A stretch of DNA of 64,000 nucleotides from an uncultured Clostridia bacterium. GTDB lineage: Bacteria > Bacillota > Clostridia > Peptostreptococcales > Anaerovoracaceae. A model generated the notes under the pieces. That model did no database searches and was not told where the DNA came from. It worked only from the letters and a program-made list of their open reading frames with translations. How positions within the stretch are numbered: the first letter of the stretch is position 1; every line of letters starts with the position of its first letter. Of this stretch, positions 37,192 through 47,103 are shown one piece after another. The position numbers were made by a program, and so were the translations under genes. The stretch is from assembly GCA_945876935.1 (NCBI GenBank), contig CAMCQA010000002.1, positions 1-64,000 on the forward strand, given 5' to 3'.

Positions 37192-38142
37192 ATGATCACA
37201 GAAAGAAAGGCCGCCTTGACCATAGTAGGTGCTGGATATACTTGTGGAAATAAAAAGGTGAGCAATGACGATTTAACATCTATTTTTGATACAAGTGATG
37301 AGTGGATAAGGAGTAAAAGCGGCATAAAAAGCAGATATTATTGTAGTGATATAAGCAATAGTGATATAGCTTACGATGCTTGCAATAAAGCTTTGAAAAA
37401 CAATAATCACAATATTAGGGCTGAGGATATAGATGCTTTAATAGTAGCTACCTTCACACCTGATTATGCAACACCTACCGTTGCTAACGAAGTTGCATCA
37501 AGGTTAGGTCTTAGAGAAAATGTTTTGTCTATAGATATAAATGGAGCTTGTTCAGGATTTGTATACGGGATAATTATGGCTGATGGTTTATTGGCATCAG
37601 GTAATTTTAAAAATATATTAGTTTGTGGAAGTGAAAAGATATCTTCTAGTCTCTCAATGAGAGATCGAAGTGTAGATGTTTTATTTGGAGATGGAGCAGG
37701 AGCCGTTGTTTGTACTTCTAAAGAAGAAGGATTTTTCGCTAGCTACCAAGGTGTAACTTTCGATAAGGATGTCCTGTTTTGCGAGAGAGATAAGGTAGGA
37801 ATAAAGATGCAAGGTCAGGAAGTATACAGATTTGCTTTGAATAAGATTCCTGAGGTTGTAAATCATCTAATTGATGCAAATGATTTGGAATTAGAAGATA
37901 TAGACTGGTTTATTTTTCACCAGGCAAATGAGCGCATAATAAGTAAGGCATCAGATAGACTTAGTATTCCAAAGGAGAAAGTATATGTAAATATACACGA
38001 ATTTGGAAATACATCAGCTGCTAGCATACCTATAGTTATAGGTGAAATGTGGGAGAAAAATCTTTTAAAAGAAGGTATGACCATTATGCTAGTAGGTTTT
38101 GGTTCAGGGCTAACGTTTGGTGGGTCTATAGTTAAATTGTGA
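37192..38142 (+). CDS. fabH: Beta-ketoacyl-ACP synthase III
   Basis: DINGACSGFVYG; FIFHQANERI; NIHEFGNTSAASIP. Confidence 0.95.
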   Translation: MITERKAALTIVGAGYTCGNKKVSNDDLTSIFDTSDEWIRSKSGIKSRYYCSDISNSDIAYDACNKALKNNNHNIRAEDIDALIVATFTPDYATPTVANEVASRLGLRENVLSIDINGACSGFVYGIIMADGLLASGNFKNILVCGSEKISSSLSMRDRSVDVLFGDGAGAVVCTSKEEGFFASYQGVTFDKDVLFCERDKVGIKMQGQEVYRFALNKIPEVVNHLIDANDLELEDIDWFIFHQANERIISKASDRLSIPKEKVYVNIHEFGNTSAASIPIVIGEMWEKNLLKEGMTIMLVGFGSGLTFGGSIVKL

Positions 38143-38152
38143 GGAGAATAAC

Positions 38153-39067
38153 ATGAAAATAAATGAAATGTTAAATATAGAGTTTCCAATTCTACAAGGA
38201 GGGATGGCGCAGGTAGCTACTGCCGAGTTTGCAGCGGCAGTTTCTGAAGCAGGTGGCCTTGGTATTATCGGCTCAGGGGCTATGACAGCACAAGTATTGG
38301 AAGAAGAGATTAAAAAATTAAAAGCAATTACCAGTAAACCTTTTGGCATAAACCTTATGCTTATGAATCCGGATGCTGATAATATGGCAAAAGTTATTTC
38401 TGAGTCTGGTGCTGCTCTCGTAACGACTGGTGCCGGTAATCCCGGTAAGTATGTGGAAATGTGGAAAGGAAAAGGCATAAAGGTATTTCCTGTTGTGTCC
38501 TCTGTTGCTTTAGCTAAAAGGCTTGAAAAAGCAGGGGTAGATGGACTTATTGCAGAAGGTTCAGAAAGCGGTGGACATATAGGAGAGATTACTACTATGG
38601 TTTTAGTGCCGCAGATAGTTGATGCAGTTAATATTCCTGTAATAGCCGCAGGTGGAATAGCCTGTGGAAGGCAAATGACTGCAGCAGAAATTTTAGGAGC
38701 AGAAGGAATACAGATAGGAACCATACTTTTAGCTAGTGATGAGTGCCCGATTCATGACAACTATAAGACTGAAGTTTTAAGGGCTAAGGATAGAAGCACC
38801 ATAGTGACGGGTCTAAAAGCAGGTGCACCAGTGAGAGTCCTTAAAAATGCTATGGCTAAAGAGTATGTTAAAAGAGAAAATGCAGGTGCTGATTTAATGG
38901 AGCTAGAAAAGTATACTCTAGGGGCTCTTAGAAAGGCTGTCAGGGATGGAGATGTTACTCATGGATCTTTAATGGCAGGGCAGTGTGCTTCATTTGTAAA
39001 CTCTATAAGACCGTTAAGAGATATTTTAGAAACTTTAATGAAAGAGTATGAGTCATGCAAGAGATAA
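38153..39067 (+). CDS. fabK: Enoyl-ACP reductase II (FabK, FMN)
   Basis: FPILQGGMAQVATAEFAAAVSEAGGLGIIGSGAM; EGSESGGHIGE; IAAGGIA. Confidence 0.93.
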   Translation: MKINEMLNIEFPILQGGMAQVATAEFAAAVSEAGGLGIIGSGAMTAQVLEEEIKKLKAITSKPFGINLMLMNPDADNMAKVISESGAALVTTGAGNPGKYVEMWKGKGIKVFPVVSSVALAKRLEKAGVDGLIAEGSESGGHIGEITTMVLVPQIVDAVNIPVIAAGGIACGRQMTAAEILGAEGIQIGTILLASDECPIHDNYKTEVLRAKDRSTIVTGLKAGAPVRVLKNAMAKEYVKRENAGADLMELEKYTLGALRKAVRDGDVTHGSLMAGQCASFVNSIRPLRDILETLMKEYESCKR

Positions 39068-40164
39068 ATAATACTAAAGACAGCCAATTTCATACAGATG
39101 TTAAGGGTAATATCGACTACAAGAAACTGAGAAGAGATAAACTTTTTTTTGAACTTAAAAAGCCTATTATACAAGGTGGAATGGGCATTGGAATATCTCT
39201 TGGCAATTTAGCTGGTCATGTGGCATTAAATGGTGGAATGGGAACCATATCTACAGCAGTAGTGGGCTTTAGGGAAAAGGATTTCTATACTAATTCTCAC
39301 GAAGCCAATATGAGAGCTTTAAAAAAAGAGATTGATAAAGCTAAGGAAATATCTAAAGGTGAGGGACTAATAGCCATAAATGCTATGACTGTTACTAATA
39401 ATTTTAGAGAGAGTGTGGAAGTTGCTTGTGATAATGGTGTAGATGCTATTATATCAGGTGCTGGCTTACCGTTGAATTTGCCTGAATTTGTAAAAAAAGA
39501 AGATGTATTAATTGCGCCTATTGTCTCAAGTGGAAAAGCAGCTGCATTAATAATGAAAAGTTGGCAAAAAAATTACGATAGAGAGCCAGACTTTATAGTT
39601 GTTGAGGGCTCGCTAGCAGGTGGCCATTTAGGATTTAAAAAAGAAGAACTTATAGAAGGTAAAGAAAAGTCTCTTGAAGAAATTGTAAAGGAAGTTGTCT
39701 CTGTGGCAGGAGAAATACCTGTATTTGCAGCAGGTGGCATATTTGATGAGGAAGATATAAAAAAAGCTTTGTCGTGGGGCGCTAGCGGTGTGCAGATTGG
39801 TACAAGGTTTATATGTACTGATGAATGTGATGCTGGCGAGGGATTTAAAGAGATTATTTTAAATGCTGATGAAAAGGATGTTCAGCTGACAGTAAGTCCG
39901 GTAGGGCTACCAGGAAGAGCTTTAAAATCAAATATTTTAGAGATTCTCATATCAGGAGAGAGAAAACCACCGAATCACTGTATAGGATGTATCAGAACTT
40001 GTGATCCTAAAACTACGCCATACTGCATAAGTGAAGCACTTATAAAAGCTTGTGATGGGGATGTAGAAAACGGCTTATTCTTTGCAGGATCAAATTGCTA
40101 TAGAATAAAAGAGATGACCAGTGTAAAAGAGCTTATGGATGAATTATCGAAGGGATTTAAATAA
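39055..40164 (+). CDS. FabK/nitronate monooxygenase family flavoprotein with Cys-rich C-terminus
   Basis: PIIQGGMGIGISLGNLAGHVAL; EGSLAGGHLGF; C-term NHCIGCIRTCDPKTTPYC. Confidence 0.88.
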   Translation: MQEINNTKDSQFHTDVKGNIDYKKLRRDKLFFELKKPIIQGGMGIGISLGNLAGHVALNGGMGTISTAVVGFREKDFYTNSHEANMRALKKEIDKAKEISKGEGLIAINAMTVTNNFRESVEVACDNGVDAIISGAGLPLNLPEFVKKEDVLIAPIVSSGKAAALIMKSWQKNYDREPDFIVVEGSLAGGHLGFKKEELIEGKEKSLEEIVKEVVSVAGEIPVFAAGGIFDEEDIKKALSWGASGVQIGTRFICTDECDAGEGFKEIILNADEKDVQLTVSPVGLPGRALKSNILEILISGERKPPNHCIGCIRTCDPKTTPYCISEALIKACDGDVENGLFFAGSNCYRIKEMTSVKELMDELSKGFK

Positions 40165-40165
40165 T

Positions 40166-41089
40166 ATGAAAATAGGATTGTTGTTTGGAGGGCAAGGAAG
40201 CCAGATTGTAGGTATGGGTAAAGATCTGTATGAAGAATTTACTGCTGTTAGAGAAATTATGGATAGGTTGCCATCAGAAAAGAGGGAACTAGCTTTTGAA
40301 GGACCTATGGATGAGCTTTCTAGAACTACAAATACTCAGCCAATTTTATTGGCTTTTGGTATGGCTGTATTTAAAGAGCTTGAAAATAGGGGGCTTTCAG
40401 CATCGTTAGTAGGAGGCTTGAGCCTCGGAGAATATACTGCACTCTGTGCTTCAGGCGTCTTTGATATCGATGAGGCGATAGAGTTAGTTTCTTATAGAGC
40501 TAAAAGTATGGAAGAAGCTGCTACAGGTATAGAATGCGGCATGGCGGCTGTTATGGAAATGGATAAGGCGACATTAGAGTCTTGTTGTCGTGAGGCATCG
40601 TCTAATGAGAGTATTGTTGAAATTACAAATATAAATTGCCCAGGTCAGCTTGTAATATCCGGTGAGAAATCAGCTGTAGAAAGAGCTTCAAATTTAGCTA
40701 AGGAAAGAGGTGCTAGAAGAGTTGTTCCTTTGAATGTGTCAGGACCATTTCATACCTCATATATGGAGCCAGCTGGTAAGGCTATAAGAGAAAGATTCAA
40801 GCAAGTTGAATTTAAGGATATGAATATTCCTGTTCTATTCAACTGTATAGGAAGACAGAAAAAAGATGATGAATCAATAGAAAGTCTTTTAGAGAAGCAA
40901 GTATCTACTGGAGTTAGAATGGAAGATATGATAAGAGCAATGATAGATGAAGGGGTGGATATTTTTATAGAAATTTCACCTAGCAAAACAATATCAACAT
41001 TCATAAAGAAGATAAATAGAGACGTTAGAATAATACCTATTACTAATAGAGAAGATTTAGAGAAAGCATTAAAAGAGCTTGCTCTATAA
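40166..41089 (+). CDS. fabD: Malonyl-CoA:ACP transacylase
   Basis: LLFGGQGSQIVGMGKDL; GGLSLGEYTAL. Confidence 0.95.
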   Translation: MKIGLLFGGQGSQIVGMGKDLYEEFTAVREIMDRLPSEKRELAFEGPMDELSRTTNTQPILLAFGMAVFKELENRGLSASLVGGLSLGEYTALCASGVFDIDEAIELVSYRAKSMEEAATGIECGMAAVMEMDKATLESCCREASSNESIVEITNINCPGQLVISGEKSAVERASNLAKERGARRVVPLNVSGPFHTSYMEPAGKAIRERFKQVEFKDMNIPVLFNCIGRQKKDDESIESLLEKQVSTGVRMEDMIRAMIDEGVDIFIEISPSKTISTFIKKINRDVRIIPITNREDLEKALKELAL

Positions 41090-41131
41090 ATCCAACTAGA
41101 TTTTATCAAATAGGATATGAGAGGAAAGATG

Positions 41132-41869
41132 ATGAAAGATAAAATAGCCATTGTAACAGGAGCTAGCAGAGGTATAGGGAAAGCCATTGCAATTGAATTA
41201 GCAGAGAAAGGTGCCAATATAGTTATAAACTATTCCAGTAGTGAAGAAAGTGCTATGAATACGAAAAGAAGATGTGAAGAGCTAGGCGCAAAGGTGCTTT
41301 TAGTTAAAGGCAGTGTATCAGAGGTTGAGGACTGCAAGGATATAGTTGCCAAAACTTTAGAAGAGTTCGGTAGGATTGATATTCTTGTAAATAATGCAGG
41401 TATAACTAGAGATGGACTAGCTATGAGAATGAACGACGAAGAGTTTGACTCTGTAGTAAAAACTAATCTTTATGGAGTTTTCTTCATGATGAGAGAAGTG
41501 GCAAAGCCTATGATGAAGCAAAGGTATGGAAGAATAATAAATATGTCATCAGTATCAGGACTTACTGGAAATGCAGGGCAGATTAATTATGCAGCTACTA
41601 AATCGGCTGTGATTGGTATGACAAAGAGCATGGCAAAGGAAATGGCTACTAGAGGAATAACCGTTAATGCCATAGCGCCTGGTTATATTGATACAGATAT
41701 GACTAAAGAGCTTGCTTCTACTCAAACAGATGCCATTATTTCATCTATTCCTGTAGGTCGTAAGGGAGAAGGAGAAGACCTTGCCTATGCTGTATCGTTT
41801 TTAGCAAGTGAAAGGGCAGCGTATATTACAGGTGAAGTTATAAGAGTAGATGGCGGATTAGCAATGTAG
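41132..41869 (+). CDS. fabG: 3-oxoacyl-ACP reductase
   Basis: VTGASRGIGKAIA; NNAGITRDGL; NYAATKSAVIGMTKS. Confidence 0.95.
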   Translation: MKDKIAIVTGASRGIGKAIAIELAEKGANIVINYSSSEESAMNTKRRCEELGAKVLLVKGSVSEVEDCKDIVAKTLEEFGRIDILVNNAGITRDGLAMRMNDEEFDSVVKTNLYGVFFMMREVAKPMMKQRYGRIINMSSVSGLTGNAGQINYAATKSAVIGMTKSMAKEMATRGITVNAIAPGYIDTDMTKELASTQTDAIISSIPVGRKGEGEDLAYAVSFLASERAAYITGEVIRVDGGLAM

Positions 41870-41878
41870 GAGGAAGTC

Positions 41879-43108
41879 ATGAGAAGAGTAGTTGTAACAG
41901 GTATAGGATGTATATCGCCAATAGGCATTGGAACTAAAGAGTCTTGGGAAAATGCTAAAAATGGAACTTGCGGAATAGGAGAGATAACATCTTTTGATAC
42001 TTCTGAATCAAGAATAAAAATTGCTGGAGAGGTAAAAGGTTTTGATCCAGAAGCTATAATGGATAAGATGGAAGCTAGAAGAACAGCTAGATTCACTCAA
42101 TTTGCTCTATTTGCAGCGAAAGAAGCTATTAAAGAAGCTGGTTTAGATATGGATAAAGTAGGCCCATACAGATGTGGAGTTAATGTTTCCAGCGGTATAG
42201 GAGGTCTTCCTACTATCGAAAGAGAGCATAGCCGTGGCTTAAAGAGTGGTTTTGATAGAGTATCTCCTCTTTTTGTTCCATCCAGTATTACTAATATGGC
42301 AGCTGGTATGGTTGCCATAGAGTTAGGTTTTAAAGGGAGCTGTACTTGCGTTGTTACGGCTTGTGCATCAGCTACTGACTCCATTGGTGCTGCTTTTAGA
42401 TATATAAGAGATGGCTATGCAGAGGTAATGGCATGTGGAGGTGCCGAAAGCTGTATTTCGCCTTTAGGAATAGGAGGATTTTCTTCTATGAGAGCCCTAT
42501 CTGACTCTAGTGATCCTAAGAGAGCATCCATACCTTTTGATAAAGAAAGAAGTGGCTTTGTTATGGGAGAAGGTGCAGGTATCCTTATTCTTGAAGAATA
42601 TGAGCATGCAGTGAAAAGAGGAGCAAGAATTTTCGCAGAAGTTGTAGGCTATGGCGCTACATGCGATGCCAATCATATTACAGCGCCGCTAGAAGATGGA
42701 AGCGGAGCAGCTGCTTGTATGACTATGGCTATGAAAGATGCTAATATAACGCCGGATAATATAGGATATATAAATGCACATGGAACGGGTACACCTCTTA
42801 ATGATGCTGGAGAGACAAAAGCAGTTAAACTAGCTTTTGGTGAGCATGCAAGAAAGCTAGTGATGTCATCTACTAAATCTATGACAGGGCACCTTCTAGG
42901 CGCTAGTGGAGCTGTTGAGAGTATTATGGCTATCAAAGCATTGGAAGATGGATTTATACCACCTACAATAGGATATCAAGTTCCTGATGAAGCCTGCGAC
43001 CTAGATATATGCCCAAACGAAGGAAGAGCACTAGAAATAGAATATGCTATGTCTAATTCTTTAGGATTTGGTGGACATAATGCTACTTTGATATTTAAGA
43101 AAGCTTAG
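41879..43108 (+). CDS. fabF: Beta-ketoacyl-ACP synthase II
   Basis: VVTACASATDSIG; NAHGTGTPLND; STKSMTGHLLGASG. Confidence 0.96.
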   Translation: MRRVVVTGIGCISPIGIGTKESWENAKNGTCGIGEITSFDTSESRIKIAGEVKGFDPEAIMDKMEARRTARFTQFALFAAKEAIKEAGLDMDKVGPYRCGVNVSSGIGGLPTIEREHSRGLKSGFDRVSPLFVPSSITNMAAGMVAIELGFKGSCTCVVTACASATDSIGAAFRYIRDGYAEVMACGGAESCISPLGIGGFSSMRALSDSSDPKRASIPFDKERSGFVMGEGAGILILEEYEHAVKRGARIFAEVVGYGATCDANHITAPLEDGSGAAACMTMAMKDANITPDNIGYINAHGTGTPLNDAGETKAVKLAFGEHARKLVMSSTKSMTGHLLGASGAVESIMAIKALEDGFIPPTIGYQVPDEACDLDICPNEGRALEIEYAMSNSLGFGGHNATLIFKKA

Positions 43109-43171
43109 ATTTAAACTTTTCATGACAGGTTTTATATAAATTTGATTTAGTGTATAATGAAGGAGAATAAA

Positions 43172-43597
43172 ATGAAGCTAAGTGCAGAGGATATTAAGAA
43201 AATACTACCACATAGATTTCCGTTTTTATTAGTAGATAAAATAATAGATATGGAGCCTGGTAAATATGCTAAAGGGTTAAAATGTGTTTCTCAAAATGAA
43301 ATGCAGTTTTTAGGTCATTTTCCAGAAAAGTCTGTTATGCCAGGGGTCTTAATTTTAGAGGCTTTAGCTCAAACTGGAGCTTGTGCAATTCTATCAATGG
43401 AAGATAACAATGGCAAGATAGCCTACTTTGGAGGTGTTAAAAACTGCAGATTCAAACGAGTCGTAGTTCCTGGAGATGTTATCGAACTAGAATGTGAAAT
43501 TATTAGTCAGAGAGGGCCTGTTGGCTTTGGGAAAGCTACTGCTAAAGTGGATGGGGAGATTGCTTGCTCCTGCGAGATATCTTTTGCAATAAATTGA
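43172..43597 (+). CDS. fabZ: 3-hydroxyacyl-ACP dehydratase FabZ
   Basis: ILPHRFPFLLVDKI; GHFPEKSVMPGVLILEALAQ. Confidence 0.96.
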   Translation: MKLSAEDIKKILPHRFPFLLVDKIIDMEPGKYAKGLKCVSQNEMQFLGHFPEKSVMPGVLILEALAQTGACAILSMEDNNGKIAYFGGVKNCRFKRVVVPGDVIELECEIISQRGPVGFGKATAKVDGEIACSCEISFAIN

Positions 43598-43606
43598 TAA
43601 TCAAAG

Positions 43607-44110
43607 ATGGAGAATAGGATGCTAAACAGTAATTTTAGGCGAATGTATGACAAGTTCAAATTGATGTTGTATGATAAGGTTTTCAGATCTTTTGAGGAAG
43701 GAGAGGACGACTCTTTGACGACATTTGAAGTTCTTTGTATGGAAATCATAGGAGCTCTTAGAGAGCCTACTGTAAATGAATTTGCAGAAGCAGCGCAAAT
43801 ATCATCATCAAATGCAACATATAGAGTAAACCAAATAATAAAAAAGGGCTATGTTGAGAAAGTTAGAGGAGAAGTAGATAGAAGGGAATTTTATCTAGTT
43901 CCAACTAACAAGTATGCTGAAAGATACGGTATTATATATGACTATATAGACATTGTGAGCGATAGAATAAGAGATAGATTTCCTAAGGAACAAGTTGATA
44001 TGTTCACTGAAATGCTAGGAGTGGTTGCTAGAGAGTTAACTCCGGAGGCAGACTCTTTTTTAGAGGTAGCTAGGAGAAATGGAAACTTAAGATTAAAGAA
44101 AGATAGATAA
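43607..44110 (+). CDS. MarR family regulator (FabT-like position at end of FASII operon)
   Basis: Winged helix VNEFAEAAQISSSNATYRVNQIIKKGYVEKVRGEVDRREFYLV. Confidence 0.88.
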   Translation: MENRMLNSNFRRMYDKFKLMLYDKVFRSFEEGEDDSLTTFEVLCMEIIGALREPTVNEFAEAAQISSSNATYRVNQIIKKGYVEKVRGEVDRREFYLVPTNKYAERYGIIYDYIDIVSDRIRDRFPKEQVDMFTEMLGVVARELTPEADSFLEVARRNGNLRLKKDR

Positions 44111-44125
44111 GAAGTATTATATAAT

Positions 44126-44161
44126 GAAAAAGAGCCTGTGCTGAAGCACTAGCTCTTTTTG
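44126..44161 (+). terminator. Terminator of FASII operon
   Basis: AAAAAGAGC...GCTCTTTTTGTTTT. Confidence 0.85.
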
Positions 44162-44175
44162 TTTTATTTAAAATA

Positions 44176-44212
44176 AAAAAAGATGCACCAATTTTTAGGG
44201 TGCACCTTAATT
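44176..44212 (-). terminator. Terminator of FMN-binding surface protein gene
   Basis: Minus strand AAGGTGCACCCTAAAAATTGGTGCATCTTTTTTTA. Confidence 0.8.
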
Positions 44213-44215
44213 TTA

Positions 44216-46708
44216 TTATTTATTTTTTCTTAGTCTTAGACTGTAAGCAAGAACTGATAAAGCACTTGCTAACATAGCTGTGAAAAGAATTACCATGTTT
44301 CTAGTATCATCTGTTTTAACAGTGTGCTTGTTAGACTTCATTTTAGTATCCTTTTTAGCGCTAGTCATCTTATCATTATCCATTCCAGCATTATCAGAAC
44401 CCATTGCTGCATTATTTGCATCGTTATTTGCATCAGCACCATTCATGTTATTCTGATTGTTATTTCCAGGAGCGTTCTGGTCATTATCTCCTGTAGCATC
44501 AGCATCGTTATTTGCATCAGCTGGTTTATCTCCAATTACAGCAAATGGAGAAAGACTATTAACCTTGAACATAGTTTTGCCTTCTGCAACAGGAGCTTCA
44601 AACTGTTCTAGATCGCCAACTGTAGGAAGATGTGCTATTAAAGCCTTTTCAGCCACTAGAGAAGTAGGAAGAGTTATTGATATAGGTCCTTCATATTCTC
44701 CTTGAATAGAAACGTCATAGCTATCAAAAATCTTCTTGTTTTCCATTCCAGCTACTAAGTCTTTTATTGTTGCAGGTGTTGCAGCATCATCTAGTTTTGT
44801 TACTACAAGTTTTGCATCAGCGCTCATTTTAGCAGTTACAGAAACATCACCTTCTGTTAAAGTTTTTTCTGTTAACTCCGGCTTAACAGGACCATTTACA
44901 AGCTTTCCTTTTACACTTGGATATCCAACAGATACAAGCTCGATATCATATTCAGCAGAATCACCTTTAGTAAATATAGGTATTTTATTACCATGTCTTA
45001 CTAGAGCAGCGTTAAAGTCAGCAGTTAAGTTATCTCCAAATATAGTTTTTGGAATATCTCTTCCTCTTAAAGCCTGTCCATCAACAAGAACTCTAGTTAC
45101 GCTAGCATAGTATGCGTCTTTATCAATATCTTCAGGAAGAACTAATTTGTTATTTTCAATTTTTACAGAACCGTCTTCGTGATGTGATGTTAGAGCAAAA
45201 TTTGCAACCATATCAGCAAACATGTTATCTTCAAACTTTGCAGTATAACCACCTATGCCAGTATTATTAGTTGACATGAAAGTTATTTTGTTTCCATCGA
45301 CTGTATAGTCTGTTCCAGCTGCAAGCTTTGTTCTTCCCTTTGTAAGAGAAGCTAGAGTGTAGTTGCTGCCTTCTGGAGCAACTATTGTAGTCATTACAGA
45401 TACACCATTTTCAAATACAGCGTTTGGTATAGTTGCCTTTTGATCGTCTTCAAGAAGAGCTTTACAGAACAGATTTGTCTTAACTACTAAATCTGGTTTG
45501 TTCTTTACAAGGTATTTAACTTCTTTTATTGTTTTTTTCTGAATATCGCTATAAGCCATGTAATTAACTTTGTTTCCATGAGGTTCTACAAAACCATCTT
45601 TAGCAGCGAATGATATCTCTCTAGGATTTCTCCAAATATTTTCAAGATGCTTCATAGCATACTGTTTACCATCATCAGTTGTTACAACTACACCGTTGAT
45701 ATCTTCAACTGAAGGAAGACTATCGCTGTTAATATACAGACCGTAGTGACCATATCTATTTGTTGTAGAAATAGAAGCATCTACACCTTCCAGGATTATT
45801 GCAGCAGATGGTTCCATTGTTTTTGTAAGAGTACCATCTCCATTGATCTGCTTGTACTCTGTAGGTGCTGGCATATCAGGAGTATTTACAGTCATATTTT
45901 TAACAATATCTAGAAGAGGATTGTTAGAAGTTCTTCCATCCCTTATAGCTTTCTGAGCTTCATCGTATAGAGTTTTGCTTATAGCTACATCTACATCCTT
46001 AACACCTAGTATTTTACCTCCATTTCCACCTTCGTTATCCATACTGTAAGTAGTAGGGAATAGAGATTTATATTTGCTTGGCGTTGCACTTGATACAGTG
46101 TCGTACATTCCAGTTTCTTTAAGAGCTTTTGTTTTATCCATTGTAGTTAAATCCATAGTAGAGTTAACCATAGTAAGATTATTAAGCTCACCATAATAAA
46201 AATCTGCAAAAGGTAAATTTACTTTTCCATAAACCATTTCGTTATCTGTTGTTCCCGGCGGAGTTGGCTCACTTGGAGTATCCGGAGTTTTTGGCTTCGC
46301 TACATCAGCTTTTTCTAGTTGCTCAGACATAGCAGACTTAATAGAATTTACTGTGAATGTTGCTCCAGAAGTAGCATCTACAGCATTAAGATTCTCCATT
46401 GTAGCAGCTTTTCCTTCTAGAGTTTTGATTTTGTCATCAGCTATAGCTTTGTAAGTCTTGTTAGACTTGTGCATATTTGAACTGGTAACCATGATATTGC
46501 TGAAGTTCCCATCTACAACATCAAAACTTACATCAATATCGTAACCGTCAAAGTCATCCTGGTCTGCAACTTTAGCATGACCTTGATAACTTTTATCTGC
46601 AGCTACCTCTGAACCTGTTACAGCGTAAGCGGCTTGGAATCCTCCTGTCGCAATAACAGTAAAGGAGAGAGCCGAAGCTAACATTTTTTTGTAATTTAAC
46701 TTTCTCAT
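44216..46708 (-). CDS. Large secreted/surface-anchored FMN-binding domain protein with possible Tp47-like domains
   Basis: Signal peptide; FMN-binding pattern NLNAVDATSGATFTVNSIKSAM; Asn/Asp-rich linker; C-terminal TM plus RLRKNK. Confidence 0.75.
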   Translation of the reverse strand: MRKLNYKKMLASALSFTVIATGGFQAAYAVTGSEVAADKSYQGHAKVADQDDFDGYDIDVSFDVVDGNFSNIMVTSSNMHKSNKTYKAIADDKIKTLEGKAATMENLNAVDATSGATFTVNSIKSAMSEQLEKADVAKPKTPDTPSEPTPPGTTDNEMVYGKVNLPFADFYYGELNNLTMVNSTMDLTTMDKTKALKETGMYDTVSSATPSKYKSLFPTTYSMDNEGGNGGKILGVKDVDVAISKTLYDEAQKAIRDGRTSNNPLLDIVKNMTVNTPDMPAPTEYKQINGDGTLTKTMEPSAAIILEGVDASISTTNRYGHYGLYINSDSLPSVEDINGVVVTTDDGKQYAMKHLENIWRNPREISFAAKDGFVEPHGNKVNYMAYSDIQKKTIKEVKYLVKNKPDLVVKTNLFCKALLEDDQKATIPNAVFENGVSVMTTIVAPEGSNYTLASLTKGRTKLAAGTDYTVDGNKITFMSTNNTGIGGYTAKFEDNMFADMVANFALTSHHEDGSVKIENNKLVLPEDIDKDAYYASVTRVLVDGQALRGRDIPKTIFGDNLTADFNAALVRHGNKIPIFTKGDSAEYDIELVSVGYPSVKGKLVNGPVKPELTEKTLTEGDVSVTAKMSADAKLVVTKLDDAATPATIKDLVAGMENKKIFDSYDVSIQGEYEGPISITLPTSLVAEKALIAHLPTVGDLEQFEAPVAEGKTMFKVNSLSPFAVIGDKPADANNDADATGDNDQNAPGNNNQNNMNGADANNDANNAAMGSDNAGMDNDKMTSAKKDTKMKSNKHTVKTDDTRNMVILFTAMLASALSVLAYSLRLRKNK

Positions 46709-46810
46709 TTTTCCTCCATTTCTAAAGCTATAAAATAGCTTAGTTTCCTTAAGTTTATCAGTAACTATATGGGTATTATCTAACTGAAATTATACTGATT
46801 TTGTTTTAAT

Positions 46811-46850
46811 TAACTAACTAAAGTTATGATAACATAACTAACAGAGTTAT
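46811..46850. promoter_or_regulatory. Cluster of overlapping TAACT/AGTTA inverted repeats in divergent promoter region
   Basis: TAACTAACTAAAGTTATGATAACATAACTAACAGAGTTAT includes AGTTATG ATAA CATAACT. Confidence 0.5.
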
Positions 46851-47103
46851 ACAAGAAAATTTGACCTAAATTGTTAATATTTTTTCAATCTTTTTTTATG
46901 AATGGAGAATCATTGAAATTATTCCTTTGAAAAGTGCATATTTATATAGGGTAATGCATATAAATTTCAATTAAATTTAAAAGTACGATAAACTTAAGCA
47001 GTAACGGGGTAATAAATACATAATAAATGATAAATCGGTACGAATATCTACAATTTATATAAAAATAGTTGTATAATATAAATAATAAAATAGGAGGTTA
47101 TTT

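Noticed and set aside
38110-38724. 204-aa minus-strand ORF
   Set aside because: Antisense to fabK; Pro/Ala/Ile-rich translation typical of antisense artefacts.
40750-41217. 155-aa minus-strand ORF
   Set aside because: Antisense to fabD/fabG.
44324-45110. Plus-strand ORFs (95, 82 and 124 aa)
   Set aside because: Antisense to the large surface protein gene, whose signal peptide and anchor support the minus strand.
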